Positions 15,121 through 24,004 of a DNA stretch of 64,000 nt are shown here, one piece after another. Each line of letters starts with the position of its first letter. The first letter of the stretch is position 1. This DNA is from CAZAZQ01 sp964489705 (GTDB lineage Bacteria > Zixibacteria > MSB-5A5 > GN15 > FEB-12). The notes beneath the pieces are model-generated. The model saw only the letters and a program-made list of their open reading frames with translations. It was not told the DNA's origin and made no database searches. The stretch lies in the NCBI GenBank assembly GCA_964489705.1, contig CAZAZQ010000007.1:62001-126000 (forward strand). Direction: 5' to 3'. A program made the translations under genes and the position numbers.

Positions 15121-16119
15121 ATGCGGAAGATCTTTATCACACTGCTCGGGATAGTTCTCTGTTGTTCGGCGACAAGCCGCGCCGATACCATTTACTCGCT
15201 GATTCGGCAGGGAAAAGTGGAAGAAGCGCGGGATTCCCTTTCGACCGTTTCTACGGCTTCGACGCGGGACGGGAACAAGCTGTTCTACCTGAGCTTGGTG
15301 GAACAGAACGGAGAGAAGGCGGCGAAGTTGATGGAAGCGGCATTGCGGGCGTCTGTATCGGCGTCTTATCGGGAAGAGATTTATTACCGGCTGGCGCAGT
15401 ACTATTTTTTGAAGGGGGATATCAAAAAGCTTGAGAAAATCGTGAATGACTACCGCGCCTTGTGGGAGGTAGGAAAGTATCGCGGGGAGATGTTGCGCTT
15501 GTCGATTCTCATCGACGAGATGCTGGATGCCTACGAGTCGGCGCTGCGGCAAGCCGACCGGTACCTGTTGGAATTTTCCCAAGATAACGCCGCCCAGTGG
15601 GGGTTAATCGATAAAGCGCGGGTGATGATGGCGTATCGAAAGCACATCGGGGCGGAAAAGTTGTTGCGGAAATTGTCCCGCGAGAAGAAAGGTCCCGGCG
15701 TACCGCAGGCATTGTATCTGTTGGCTGATAGAGCCATTCGCAAAAAACGCACCGACGATGCTCTTTTTTATTACAACATCTTGCGCGAAGGTTTTCCGGC
15801 GGCAGTCGGGTTGGACGCCTTGGTGGAGCGGATGACGGAGTTAACTGCCCCCGATTCCCATGACGCGACGGCCGAGAAAATCACCGGCACCTACTACTCG
15901 GTAAAAGTCGGTGTCTTTTCCAAAAAAGAAAACGCCAAGCGTCAAGCCAAGCTCTTCTCCTCGTACGGGAAGAAAGTGGATATCGAGACCAAGACCATTT
16001 CGGATAAAACGTATCGAGTCGTCTACGTCGGTCGTTTTCAGACCTATGAGGAGGCGTTTGCGTTCAAAAAAACGTTGGAGGCGACTCATAACGAAGTGTT
16101 CCAAGTCGTTGCTCGATGA
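15121..16119 (+). CDS. Exported TPR-like protein with C-terminal SPOR domain
   Basis: The 332-residue protein has a signal peptide (KIFITLLGIVLCCSATSRA) and helical repeats over residues 24-240. A SPOR domain spans about 258-332 (YYSVKVGVFSKKENAKRQAKL, RVVYVGRFQTYEEAFAFKKTL). SPOR domains bind denuded peptidoglycan glycan strands, usually at the division septum. The protein is therefore expected in the periplasm at division or remodelling sites. It follows the lapA-lapB pair by 31 bases and overlaps mutS (ATGA), so it is in the same transcript as both. Confidence 0.8.
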   Translation: MRKIFITLLGIVLCCSATSRADTIYSLIRQGKVEEARDSLSTVSTASTRDGNKLFYLSLVEQNGEKAAKLMEAALRASVSASYREEIYYRLAQYYFLKGDIKKLEKIVNDYRALWEVGKYRGEMLRLSILIDEMLDAYESALRQADRYLLEFSQDNAAQWGLIDKARVMMAYRKHIGAEKLLRKLSREKKGPGVPQALYLLADRAIRKKRTDDALFYYNILREGFPAAVGLDALVERMTELTAPDSHDATAEKITGTYYSVKVGVFSKKENAKRQAKLFSSYGKKVDIETKTISDKTYRVVYVGRFQTYEEAFAFKKTLEATHNEVFQVVAR

Positions 16120-18731
16120 ATTCCGAGAAAAAGAAATCTTCCGCCTTTACCCCGCTCATGCGGCAGTACTATGCGGTCAAGGAGAAGCATCCCGATAAAA
16201 TTCTTTTTTTCCGGATGGGGGATTTCTATGAGATGTTCGGCGACGATGCCGTCAAAGCCGCACCCTTGCTGGGTATCGCCTTGACCTCTCGCGCTCACGG
16301 CGGCGCCGAGCGGATCCCTCTCGCCGGCGTGCCGTATCATGCGGTCGATAAGTATTTGGCGAAGCTGTTGTCGCATGGTGAGAAAGTCGTCATCGTCGAG
16401 CAGGTGGAAGACCCCAAAACCGCCAAGGGAATCGTCAAGCGGGAAATCGTGGAAATCCTGACTCCCGGCACGGCAACGGTGGAGAATCCCGAAAACGAGC
16501 GCCAAGCCGTCTGGTTGACGGCAATCGTCGAACCGAACGGCAAAACGATGGGTATGGCGGCGTTGGATTTGTCGACCGGTTCTTTCTTGGTTGACCAAGG
16601 ACCGCCGGAAGAGGTCACCGAGCGGGTCAAGCTGTTGGAGCCGTCGGAAATTTTGTTTCCCGCCGACTATGACCGGGAATCCCTCAAACAGCGCTTGGGG
16701 TTGCTGAACGGTTCGAGCCAATTGACCCCTTTCGAAGAGTGGAACTTTGATTTCAAGACCGCCGAACGGGATTTGACCGACCATTTCGGAACAGCGACAT
16801 TGGAAGGCTTCGGGGTTGCCGACCAGCGCTTGGCTGTCGCCGCCGCCGGAGCAATCTTTCGCTACCTTCGCGAGAACCATCGTCATCAGTTGGCGCACAT
16901 CACCAAACTGACCCGTTTCGATAACGAAGAATTTATGACTCTCGAGTACAGCACGGTGCGCAACCTCGAACTGTTGAAAAGCATCGCCACCGGCAGCGAG
17001 AAGCACTCTCTTTTTTCGGTCATCAATCTTTGCCATACCGCCGCGGGAGCGCGGCGCCTCCGGCAGGCGTTGGTGCGGCCCTTTAAGACCAAAGCAAAGA
17101 TAGAGCTCCGACTGTCGGGAGTTGCCGAACTGGTCAAAAATCGTGAGCTGGCGGAAAAGCTCCGTGAATTGACCAAGCCGCTTCCCGATTTGGAAAAACT
17201 TGCCGGTCGCCTTGGCATCGGCAAGTTGAACCCCCGCCAAATGGCGGCAATGAAAGAAGCGCTTCGCCTTGCCGCAGAGATTCGAACTGTTTTGCAAGAA
17301 GCGCACAGTCCCCACTTGCAAAACATCGCCGCTTCTCTCCCCGATAACGGAGATATAGTTACAACTCTCGACCGGGCGCTCACTGAGGAGCCGCCCCTGA
17401 CCGCCAATAAGGGGAATATCTTTCGCCGCGGCTACTCCGCCGAACTTGACGCTCTGAACGATTCCATCAAAGAGGCGCGACTCTATATCGGCTCGTTGCA
17501 ACAGAGTGAACGGGAGCGCACCGGCATCAATAGCTTGAAAGTCGGGTTCAACAAAGTCTTCGGCTATTACATCGAGGTTACCAAAGCGAACCTGGAAGCG
17601 GTGCCGAAAGAGTACATTCGGAAGCAAACCCTCGTTAACGCCGAACGCTTCATTACGCCGGAGCTGAAGGAAAAGGAAGAGTTGATTTTGACCGCCGAAG
17701 AGAAAATCTTCAAGCTCGAGGAAGAGCTCTACCAGGAGCTGCTCCGGTATCTGAACGAACGGATCGCCACCATCCTGCTCACAGCAGAGCTACTGGCGGA
17801 AGTTGATCTGGTCTCCGCTCTCGCCGAAGTGGCGGTGCGGTATCATTACTGCCGCCCGGAAATTTATGAAGACACCCGCTTGGTTATCGTCAACGGTCGC
17901 CATCCGGTCATTGAGTCGGTGCTTCCGGCGGGCTCGTTTGTCGCCAACGACACGACCTTTACCCCTCCCGCAGATACCATCCATATTCTGACCGGTCCCA
18001 ACATGTCGGGCAAATCGACCTATTTGCGCCAAGTCGGTTTGATTGTCATTTTGGCGCAAATCGGTTCGTTCGTTCCTGCCGATAAGGTGGAGCTGGGGTT
18101 GGTTGACAGGGTCTTCACGCGGGTAGGAGCGTTGGACAACCTTGCCCAAGGGCAGTCGACTTTCTTGGTCGAGATGGTGGAAACAGCAAACATTCTCCAC
18201 AACGCCACCGAGCGGTCGTTGGTCTTGCTTGACGAGGTCGGCAGGGGAACTTCTACGTTCGATGGGCTGTCGGTGGCATGGGCGGTGGTGGAGTATCTCA
18301 ACGAGCACATCAAAGCCCGGACAATTTTCGCCACGCACTACCACGAGTTGACCGGTATGGCGCAGTTGTACGAGCATGTCAGAAACTACCAAGTGGCGGT
18401 CAAAAAGTGGGAAGACAGGGTCATCTTTCTCCATCAAATTATTCCCGGCGGGTGTGACGACTCTTACGGCATCGAAGTGGCGAAATTGGCAGGCTTGCCG
18501 CGTTCCACCATCAGTCGCGCCAAGCAGATTTTGCGTCTGTTGGAATCGGGGAAGTTTACCCAGAGCGAATTAGGCAAGGGTATTTATCAAGCCAAAGTTC
18601 AAACCAACCTCTTTGAACCGAAACCGTCCAAAATCGAAGAGAAATTGAAAGCGCTCGATTTGGATACCATGACGCCGATTGATGCTCTCAATCTGTTGCG
18701 GCAATTAAAGGATGAAATCGAAGAAAGTTGA
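16116..18731 (+). CDS. mutS: DNA mismatch repair protein MutS
   Basis: This 871-residue MutS1 is full length. The mismatch-reading Phe-x-Glu motif is in RMGDFYEMFGDD (about residue 35). The connector, lever and clamp regions follow. The ATPase has Walker A TGPNMSGKSTYLRQ (about 627), the signature loop LAQGQSTFLVEM, Walker B LVLLDEVGRGTSTFDG (about 704) and the switch His in ATHYHEL. It recognises mismatches and recruits MutL, which is not in the window. The start overlaps the SPOR gene stop by four bases. The end is convergent with nth, leaving only 33 bases between them. Confidence 0.97.
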   Translation: MNSEKKKSSAFTPLMRQYYAVKEKHPDKILFFRMGDFYEMFGDDAVKAAPLLGIALTSRAHGGAERIPLAGVPYHAVDKYLAKLLSHGEKVVIVEQVEDPKTAKGIVKREIVEILTPGTATVENPENERQAVWLTAIVEPNGKTMGMAALDLSTGSFLVDQGPPEEVTERVKLLEPSEILFPADYDRESLKQRLGLLNGSSQLTPFEEWNFDFKTAERDLTDHFGTATLEGFGVADQRLAVAAAGAIFRYLRENHRHQLAHITKLTRFDNEEFMTLEYSTVRNLELLKSIATGSEKHSLFSVINLCHTAAGARRLRQALVRPFKTKAKIELRLSGVAELVKNRELAEKLRELTKPLPDLEKLAGRLGIGKLNPRQMAAMKEALRLAAEIRTVLQEAHSPHLQNIAASLPDNGDIVTTLDRALTEEPPLTANKGNIFRRGYSAELDALNDSIKEARLYIGSLQQSERERTGINSLKVGFNKVFGYYIEVTKANLEAVPKEYIRKQTLVNAERFITPELKEKEELILTAEEKIFKLEEELYQELLRYLNERIATILLTAELLAEVDLVSALAEVAVRYHYCRPEIYEDTRLVIVNGRHPVIESVLPAGSFVANDTTFTPPADTIHILTGPNMSGKSTYLRQVGLIVILAQIGSFVPADKVELGLVDRVFTRVGALDNLAQGQSTFLVEMVETANILHNATERSLVLLDEVGRGTSTFDGLSVAWAVVEYLNEHIKARTIFATHYHELTGMAQLYEHVRNYQVAVKKWEDRVIFLHQIIPGGCDDSYGIEVAKLAGLPRSTISRAKQILRLLESGKFTQSELGKGIYQAKVQTNLFEPKPSKIEEKLKALDLDTMTPIDALNLLRQLKDEIEES

Positions 18732-18764
18732 GTGATGGGGACGGGGCTTGTGTGAAGCCGGTGA

Positions 18765-19412
18765 CTAGGTCGTTTCCGCAGCGGGGCAGAGGGAGTTCAA
18801 AAAACAATGAGCGCAGTCGGGGCGGCGGGCTTTGCAAAGGGTGCGGCCATGGGCAATCATCAGGTGCGAATAATCAATCCAGTCTTTCTTCGGCACAAGC
18901 TGCATCAATTCCTGCTCGATTTTGATGGGTGTTTTTTGCGTGGTAAATCCTAAGCGTTGACTGAGACGGGCGACATGAGTGTCGACAACAATCCCCTCGG
19001 CGATACCGTAACCGGCACCCAAGATGACCGATGCCGTTTTACGTCCGACGCCGGGAAGTTTGACCAGCTCGTCTACGTGGCGGGGTATCTTGCCCCGGTA
19101 GTGCTCACGTAAGTATTGCGCGGAGTGTTTGATGGCTTTGGCTTTGTTGTTGTGAAAGCCGGTGGCGAAAATATCCCTGCCCAGCTCTTGGAGATCGGCG
19201 TCGGCGAAGTCATCGACCGATTTGTATTTTTTGAACAAGGACTTGGTCACCTGATTGACCCGTTCGTCGGTACATTGGGCCGAAAGAATGGTCGCAACCA
19301 TGAGTTGATGGACGGTTTTGAAATCAAGAGTGCAGGTGGCGCCGGGATAATGGCGCCGCAAAAGGCGAATGACTTTTCGGACCCGTTCGGGGAGGTGGTT
19401 ATCGTTTGTCAT
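18765..19412 (-). CDS. nth: Endonuclease III
   Basis: Nth is a bifunctional DNA glycosylase/AP lyase for oxidised pyrimidines in base-excision repair. The helix-hairpin-helix LVKLPGVGRKTASVIL includes the catalytic Lys, the catalytic Asp is in VDTHVARLSQRL, and the C-terminal [4Fe-4S] loop has the C-x6-C-x2-C-x5-C arrangement (CKARRPDCAHCFLNSLC). The ATG at 19412 gives 215 residues. An in-frame GTG at 19430 would add six. Either way the start lies inside the end of prmC, so the two genes overlap by 14-32 bases and are coupled. Confidence 0.95.
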   Translation of the reverse strand: MTNDNHLPERVRKVIRLLRRHYPGATCTLDFKTVHQLMVATILSAQCTDERVNQVTKSLFKKYKSVDDFADADLQELGRDIFATGFHNNKAKAIKHSAQYLREHYRGKIPRHVDELVKLPGVGRKTASVILGAGYGIAEGIVVDTHVARLSQRLGFTTQKTPIKIEQELMQLVPKKDWIDYSHLMIAHGRTLCKARRPDCAHCFLNSLCPAAETT

Positions 19413-20298
19413 GGTTTTCTTTTTTCTCACAGCCTAAAATGACGATTCGGTCGATGTCGTTCAAGTCCTTCATAATGACGATGGATTGATAGCGCTCGTC
19501 GCTTTCGGTCATTTCCGCAGCCTTCTCCGCTTGACGGTAACCGATCTCGAACATCAAGCGTCCCCCGGGAGCGAGATAGTCCGGCGCATGGGACAAAATG
19601 TGCCGAATGGCGTCCAGCCCGTCTTCGCCCGCCAACAGAGCGGTGGGCGGATCCGCCAGCACTTCGGGAGGAAGGGTCTCGTATTCCGATTCGCTGATGT
19701 AGGGCGGGTTGGAGACGATAAGGTCGAAACGTTCCGTCGGCGTCACACCTGAAAAAAAATCCGACTGTCGGAATCTTATCCGGTTCTCCGCTCCCAAGCG
19801 CTCAGCGTTTTTCTTCGCTACGTTCAATGCTTGCGCCGAGATGTCGACTGCCAGGATGTCGGCTCCGGGGAGCTCCTTCGCCAGCGTTATTGCAATGACT
19901 CCCGAACCGGTGCCGATATCAAGTATGCGCGGCGAGGCAATCTTCTTCTCTTGAACGAAGCCAATAGCGGTTTCGCAGAGCAGTTCCGTTTCCGGGGTCG
20001 GCACCATCACGTCAGGGGTAACGAGAAACGCTCGCCCATAGAACCATGCTTCCCCCAGAATATACTGGAGAGGGTAGCGGGTTACCCGACGCCCGATAAG
20101 AGCTTCCAATTGATCTTTGACTTCGTCGGTAAGACGCTCTTGTCCTTCCAGATAAAGGTGTAATCGGTCTACCTTCAACAGGTGGCAGAGCATCAGCTCG
20201 ATTTCCGCCTTGGCTTGGTCGATACCGGCGCGTTTCAAAATCTCCGCTTTCCGAGCGATGTAGGCCGCCAGCGTTTCCGTCACAAGCGAGTCTTTCAT
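19399..20298 (-). CDS. prmC: Release factor glutamine methyltransferase
   Basis: PrmC (HemK) methylates the Gln of the GGQ motif in release factors. The N-terminal helical domain is followed by SAM motif I ILDIGTGSGVIAITLAKE and the substrate-binding NPPY motif in FDLIVSNPPYISESEY. The length of 299 residues is typical. It sits two genes downstream of prfA on the same strand, the conserved order in many bacteria, but here a 326-residue membrane-protein gene separates them. The spacing to that gene is 9 bases and the end overlaps nth. Confidence 0.95.
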   Translation of the reverse strand: MKDSLVTETLAAYIARKAEILKRAGIDQAKAEIELMLCHLLKVDRLHLYLEGQERLTDEVKDQLEALIGRRVTRYPLQYILGEAWFYGRAFLVTPDVMVPTPETELLCETAIGFVQEKKIASPRILDIGTGSGVIAITLAKELPGADILAVDISAQALNVAKKNAERLGAENRIRFRQSDFFSGVTPTERFDLIVSNPPYISESEYETLPPEVLADPPTALLAGEDGLDAIRHILSHAPDYLAPGGRLMFEIGYRQAEKAAEMTESDERYQSIVIMKDLNDIDRIVILGCEKKENHDKR

Positions 20299-20307
20299 AG
20301 CGAGAGC

Positions 20308-21288
20308 TTATTCTTCAACCGATTTTACTTTTGGGGTTCGGGTGCGAAACCAGCCCACCAAATAAAGCAGAACAAAAAAGCCGATGAAAGAGTAACAAAC
20401 CGCATAAGTCAACGCCGGAGAGAATTGGATGGAATGGGGAATAAGATAAATGACCAGCATCAAGATAAACGCTCCCACCCCCAACCAGCCTAAGGTCTTC
20501 TGTGAGAAAACATCCCGTCCCAGCTTTCCGTTTGTCAAGGAGCCGAAACCGGCAATCGTAATAAACAGCAAGTAAACAAAGAGAAGCTGCGTCTTGTTAT
20601 CGGTGGCGTCGGTACCGAAGGGGACTCCTTCCCAGATGGTGCCGAAAGCGTAATGGTTCATAGCGAAGCCGATGAGGTAGCCGCCGACAAAAGCGCTGAG
20701 GGCGGACAGAAGGAAAAATTTGACCATAGCGTGAGCGTTTCCTTTGCCTGCCAGAAGGGGAATCGCTTTGACGAAGCCTATGACTAAAAAGAAGACCGTC
20801 AGCGCCATCAAACTGATATGTCCGACGAGGACGTATAGGGGGACATGCCCGATATATTTCAAAACAAACGGCTTGCCGTTCTTTTGAGTGAAACTTGCCC
20901 GGTGCCCGCCGACGTTATCGCGAATTTCAAAGTAGTAGTACAGTTTTTTCCCTATGGAGCCCGCGGTAACCTGGGCGGAGTAGATACCGGCGGTCGAGTC
21001 CTCCAGTTGGAGGGGGATGGTTTGATACTTTCTCAACGGCGTATTTTCATCTTGACCGTAACGGGAAGGGCGGAAGAACAGCCTGAGTTCCGGTGTAATA
21101 TCGCCGGTTATTTTCACCCGAATAGTCGCTTCTTCATTTTCGTATACCTTGGGTACGGTGGTCATCTCGAAAGTGAAGCCGTTCTCCGTATGGGTTACGA
21201 ACTCCGGACGACCTTCCGAGTTGATTCTTGCCAGATACAACAAACCGGCGGCAAGAACGAGGGCGATGACAACTTGTAAAATTTTCAC
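20308..21288 (-). CDS. Membrane protein of unknown function between prfA and prmC
   Basis: The 326-residue protein starts at GTG, two bases after the prfA stop. It has an N-terminal signal anchor (VVIALVLAAGLLYLA) and an extracytoplasmic beta-rich domain (about 25-145, Ig-like: YENEEATIRVKITG, YYFEIRDNVGG). Five or six membrane helices follow from about residue 150 to 315 (VPLYVLVGHISLMALTVFF, LLFVYLLFITIAGFGSL, LGVGAFILMLVIYLI, YSFIGFFVLLYLVGWF). The cytoplasmic tail is basic. No family was recognised. Its insertion in a conserved translation cluster may be by operon convenience only. Confidence 0.7.
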   Translation of the reverse strand: MKILQVVIALVLAAGLLYLARINSEGRPEFVTHTENGFTFEMTTVPKVYENEEATIRVKITGDITPELRLFFRPSRYGQDENTPLRKYQTIPLQLEDSTAGIYSAQVTAGSIGKKLYYYFEIRDNVGGHRASFTQKNGKPFVLKYIGHVPLYVLVGHISLMALTVFFLVIGFVKAIPLLAGKGNAHAMVKFFLLSALSAFVGGYLIGFAMNHYAFGTIWEGVPFGTDATDNKTQLLFVYLLFITIAGFGSLTNGKLGRDVFSQKTLGWLGVGAFILMLVIYLIPHSIQFSPALTYAVCYSFIGFFVLLYLVGWFRTRTPKVKSVEE

Positions 21289-21290
21289 GG

Positions 21291-22370
21291 TTACGTTTCC
21301 ACCTCGGTATTTTGTTTCAGTAAGTTTTCCTGTTCGTGGCGGCGAAGCTCGTCAATCAAAAGATCGAGATTTCCGTGGAGGATCTCGTCGAGCTTATACA
21401 GCGTCAAGCCGATGCGGTGGTCGGTGACGCGCGACTGCGGGAAATTGTAGGTTCGGATTTTCGCCGACCGGTCGCCGGTCGAGACCATCGAACGTCGCTC
21501 CGCCGCAATTTTCGCCTGTTGCTCGGCGGTCTTCAAGTCATACAAGCGAGCTCGAAGCACCCGCAGAGCCTTGTTCTTATTTTTGAGCTGTGATTTTTCA
21601 TCCTGACAGGTAACTACCAAGCCGGTGGGCAAATGCGTTATCCGTACCGCCGAGTCGGTGGTGTTGACCGATTGCCCGCCGGGACCGGAAGAGCGGTACA
21701 CATCGACCTTGATTTCGTTCTCCTTGATTTCGATATCAACCTCTTCCACTTCCGGCAGCACCGCCACCGAGACGGCGGAGGTGTGAATCCGCCCTTGGGC
21801 TTCCGTGGCGGGGACGCGTTGCACGCGGTGGACTCCCGATTCAAACTTCATGGTGCCGTACGGTTGGTCTCCTTCGAGCGAGAAGATGATTTCCTTGAAA
21901 CCGCCCACTTCCGATTCGTGGGAGCTGAGGATTTCCATTTTCCAGCCCTTGGCGTCGGCATAGCGCTGGTACATGCGGAAGATGTCCCCCGCAAACAAGC
22001 TCGCTTCATCGCCGCCGGTACCGGCGCGGATTTCGACGATGGCGGCTTTGTCGTCTTCCGGGTCGCGGGGGAGCAGCTTGAGTCGGAGTTCTTTTTCAAC
22101 CGCTTCGAACTCCGCTTCGTAATTCGCCAGCTCTTCTTTTGCCATGGCGACCAGCTCTTCGTCATCACTTTTTTTGATGATTTCTTGTGCTTCTTCTATG
22201 CCGAGCCGAAGCTGTCGGTATTTTCTGCCCACTTCGAGAATGTCTTCCAGGTGGCGACGTTCGCGGTTCAGTTCGATGAGCTTTTTCTGGTTGGAAAGCA
22301 CCGACGGATCGGTCATCTGTTCATCTATGGTTTTGAGTTTTTCTTCCAGTTTTGCAACTAAGTCCAGCAT
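21291..22370 (-). CDS. prfA: Peptide chain release factor 1
   Basis: RF1 terminates translation at UAA and UAG. The GGQ loop is in SSGPGGQSVNTTDSAVRI. The PxT codon-reading motif is PAT in RVPATEAQGRIHTSAV, the form that separates RF1 from RF2 (SPF). The 359-residue length is normal. There is no internal frameshift of the kind used by prfB. It is the third gene of the rpmE-yqhQ-like-prfA-prmC cluster, and its Gln is the expected substrate of the PrmC encoded downstream. Confidence 0.97.
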   Translation of the reverse strand: MLDLVAKLEEKLKTIDEQMTDPSVLSNQKKLIELNRERRHLEDILEVGRKYRQLRLGIEEAQEIIKKSDDEELVAMAKEELANYEAEFEAVEKELRLKLLPRDPEDDKAAIVEIRAGTGGDEASLFAGDIFRMYQRYADAKGWKMEILSSHESEVGGFKEIIFSLEGDQPYGTMKFESGVHRVQRVPATEAQGRIHTSAVSVAVLPEVEEVDIEIKENEIKVDVYRSSGPGGQSVNTTDSAVRITHLPTGLVVTCQDEKSQLKNKNKALRVLRARLYDLKTAEQQAKIAAERRSMVSTGDRSAKIRTYNFPQSRVTDHRIGLTLYKLDEILHGNLDLLIDELRRHEQENLLKQNTEVET

Positions 22371-22442
22371 ATTTCTTTATACCTTTACTTCTGAATTATG
22401 GTACGGGAAAAGAATGTCCGGAGGCAAGATATATGAGCGTCG

Positions 22443-23408
22443 CTACGAGGCGGCGACCCGCTTGGCTAAAATTTTCGATTCGGTGATACCGACCGCCGAC
22501 TCCAACGCCACAATGGCGACCTCCAGTTGTTCGGGGGTGGGTTCACTGGTGGTAATCCGTTGCAGCCACAAACCGGGCTGGATGAGCAGGCGGGTGATTT
22601 TGTGGTCGCGGGTTTTGCCGGATAATTTCAACAGTTCATAAGAGCCGCCGGCGACGAACGGCAGCAGGGAAAAGTGGACGGCAAAACGGGTCAACAGGGC
22701 GGGAGCATGACCGGTGACGAGAGCGTAAATAGTGTCGGAGACGGCATAGACGAGAATGGCGAACAAAGCCACAATGATGATAAAAGACGTTCCGCACCGG
22801 GGATGGAAGCGGGTATGTTTGGCGGCGGCGGCAGGGGTAAGTTCGTCGTTCATTTCGTAGGCGTAAATCGATTTGTGCTCAGCGCCGTGGTATTGGAAAA
22901 TTTTTTTGAATTCCCCGAAAAGCGAGATAGCCCACACGTAGAGGATAAACAGCGTCAGTCGAATAGCTCCCGCCAGGAGGTTGAAGCCGACCGCGTTCTT
23001 GTCGACGTGGAGGAAATCCGATATCGCCAGAGGGATAAAGAAAAAGATGAATATCCCCAGTCCCAATGCCGCGGCAACACTCACCGCCAGCAAAAAGGTA
23101 TTGGAACGCGGTTCGGCGGAGCCGTCTTCTTTTTTCTTTGCCGCTTCCTGTTTTTCCAATTCTTTCATGGCAACGTCGGCGGAAAAATTCAGGGTCTTGA
23201 TGCCGATGACGAGCATTTCGACAAAGACGACCGCGCCGCGAATAATCGGCAAGCCGAGCAGTTTGTGACGGGTAGTCAACGACTGATAGTCTTCGGTTTT
23301 CACCAAAATGTTGCCGTCGGGAGTCCGCACCGCCGTCGCAACCTTGTCTTTACTGCGCATCATAACACCTTCGATGACAGCTTGTCCGCCAACGTTCAAA
23401 TCAGCCAT
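22443..23408 (-). CDS. DUF1385 (YqhQ-like) membrane protein
   Basis: The 321-residue protein carries the family hallmarks VGGQAVIEGVMMRS at the N-terminus, FQYHGAEHKSIYAYE, and THTRFHPRCGTSFIII split by short variation. Four or more membrane helices run through residues 105-250. B. subtilis YqhQ is the best-known member; its biochemical role is not settled. Location between rpmE and prfA is a recurring arrangement for this family. A hairpin between rpmE and this gene could modulate read-through. Confidence 0.85.
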   Translation of the reverse strand: MADLNVGGQAVIEGVMMRSKDKVATAVRTPDGNILVKTEDYQSLTTRHKLLGLPIIRGAVVFVEMLVIGIKTLNFSADVAMKELEKQEAAKKKEDGSAEPRSNTFLLAVSVAAALGLGIFIFFFIPLAISDFLHVDKNAVGFNLLAGAIRLTLFILYVWAISLFGEFKKIFQYHGAEHKSIYAYEMNDELTPAAAAKHTRFHPRCGTSFIIIVALFAILVYAVSDTIYALVTGHAPALLTRFAVHFSLLPFVAGGSYELLKLSGKTRDHKITRLLIQPGLWLQRITTSEPTPEQLEVAIVALESAVGITESKILAKRVAAS

Positions 23409-23458
23409 AATGCCCGTCGCTTTCTCCCTCGGATGTGTCGGGACGGGATTTCATAATT

Positions 23459-23486
23459 AAAGCGCTTGTGTTTCTCAAAGCGCTTT
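23459..23486 (-). promoter_or_regulatory. Intercistronic hairpin between rpmE and the DUF1385 gene
   Basis: AAAGCGC (23459-23465) pairs with GCGCTTT (23480-23486), seven base pairs with a 14-base loop. No T-run follows on the minus strand, so it is more likely an mRNA processing or stability element than a terminator. Confidence 0.4.
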
Positions 23487-23523
23487 ACTGTTCTTTTCCG
23501 CCGACGAGGGGAAGCAGGAATGT

Positions 23524-23745
23524 TTACTTGGTCTTCTTTTTCTCTTCGACCAGCTTGTACTTCCGACGGAAGCGGTCGACCCGACCGGCTGTGTCGATAA
23601 GTTTTTGTTTGCCGGTGAAGAACGGGTGGCAGGCAGAGCAAATTTCCACCGTGATGTTCTTCCGCGTGGAGCGCGTCGGATAGGTGGCTCCGCAAGCACA
23701 CGTAATCACCGTTTCGACATATTCCGGATGGATATTCGGTTTCAC
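23524..23745 (-). CDS. rpmE: Ribosomal protein bL31, zinc-binding type
   Basis: The 73-residue protein is bL31 of the C+ type. The metal ligands are in ITCACGATYPTRS and EICSACHPFFTGKQK. The conserved end DTAGRVDRFRRKY is present. It starts with GTG after an AAGGAG site. C+ bL31 proteins bind zinc and are often exchanged for zinc-free paralogues during zinc starvation. No C- paralogue is in the window, but a metal uptake cluster lies just across the divergent intergenic region. Confidence 0.95.
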   Translation of the reverse strand: MKPNIHPEYVETVITCACGATYPTRSTRKNITVEICSACHPFFTGKQKLIDTAGRVDRFRRKYKLVEEKKKTK

Positions 23746-23786
23746 ATCTATCTCCTTATCTTACATAACGTCCGCTCGATAATGAA

Positions 23787-23813
23787 GGGTTCCCGATAAG
23801 GTATCGGAAACCC
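23787..23813 (-). promoter_or_regulatory. Hairpin at the very start of the rpmE mRNA (possible L31 leader)
   Basis: Arms 23813-23802 and 23798-23787 form 12 continuous base pairs (one wobble) with a 3-base loop. The predicted transcription start is at about 23814, so the mRNA would begin with this stem, about 40 bases before the ribosome site. Leaders that bind the ribosomal protein are known for L31 in several phyla. Confidence 0.5.
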
Positions 23814-23820
23814 GTCCGGC

Positions 23821-23848
23821 AATATAATAATCACCGGAAATTTGGCAA
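23821..23848 (-). promoter_or_regulatory. rpmE cluster promoter
   Basis: On the minus strand TTGCCA (23848-23843), a 16-base spacer and TATATT (23826-23821) precede rpmE by about 75 bases. The -10 is identical to that of several plus-strand operons in the window. Confidence 0.55.
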
Positions 23849-24004
23849 GTATATCTTTTTATTTTCCCTGCCGGGGGAAAGAGGGAAAATCCTTCAATGG
23901 GACATTTTTCCCTCCAAAGGACGGTGCCCATTTTCGGAAAAGAGAAACGGGAAAAGCGTATAACTTGGAATAACCCATAAACTTACTTGACTATGGGGAG
24001 AAAT

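Noticed and set aside
16086..17627. 513-codon minus-strand frame opposite mutS
   Set aside because: MutS is complete with all motifs; the antisense frame has no motif and no ribosome site.
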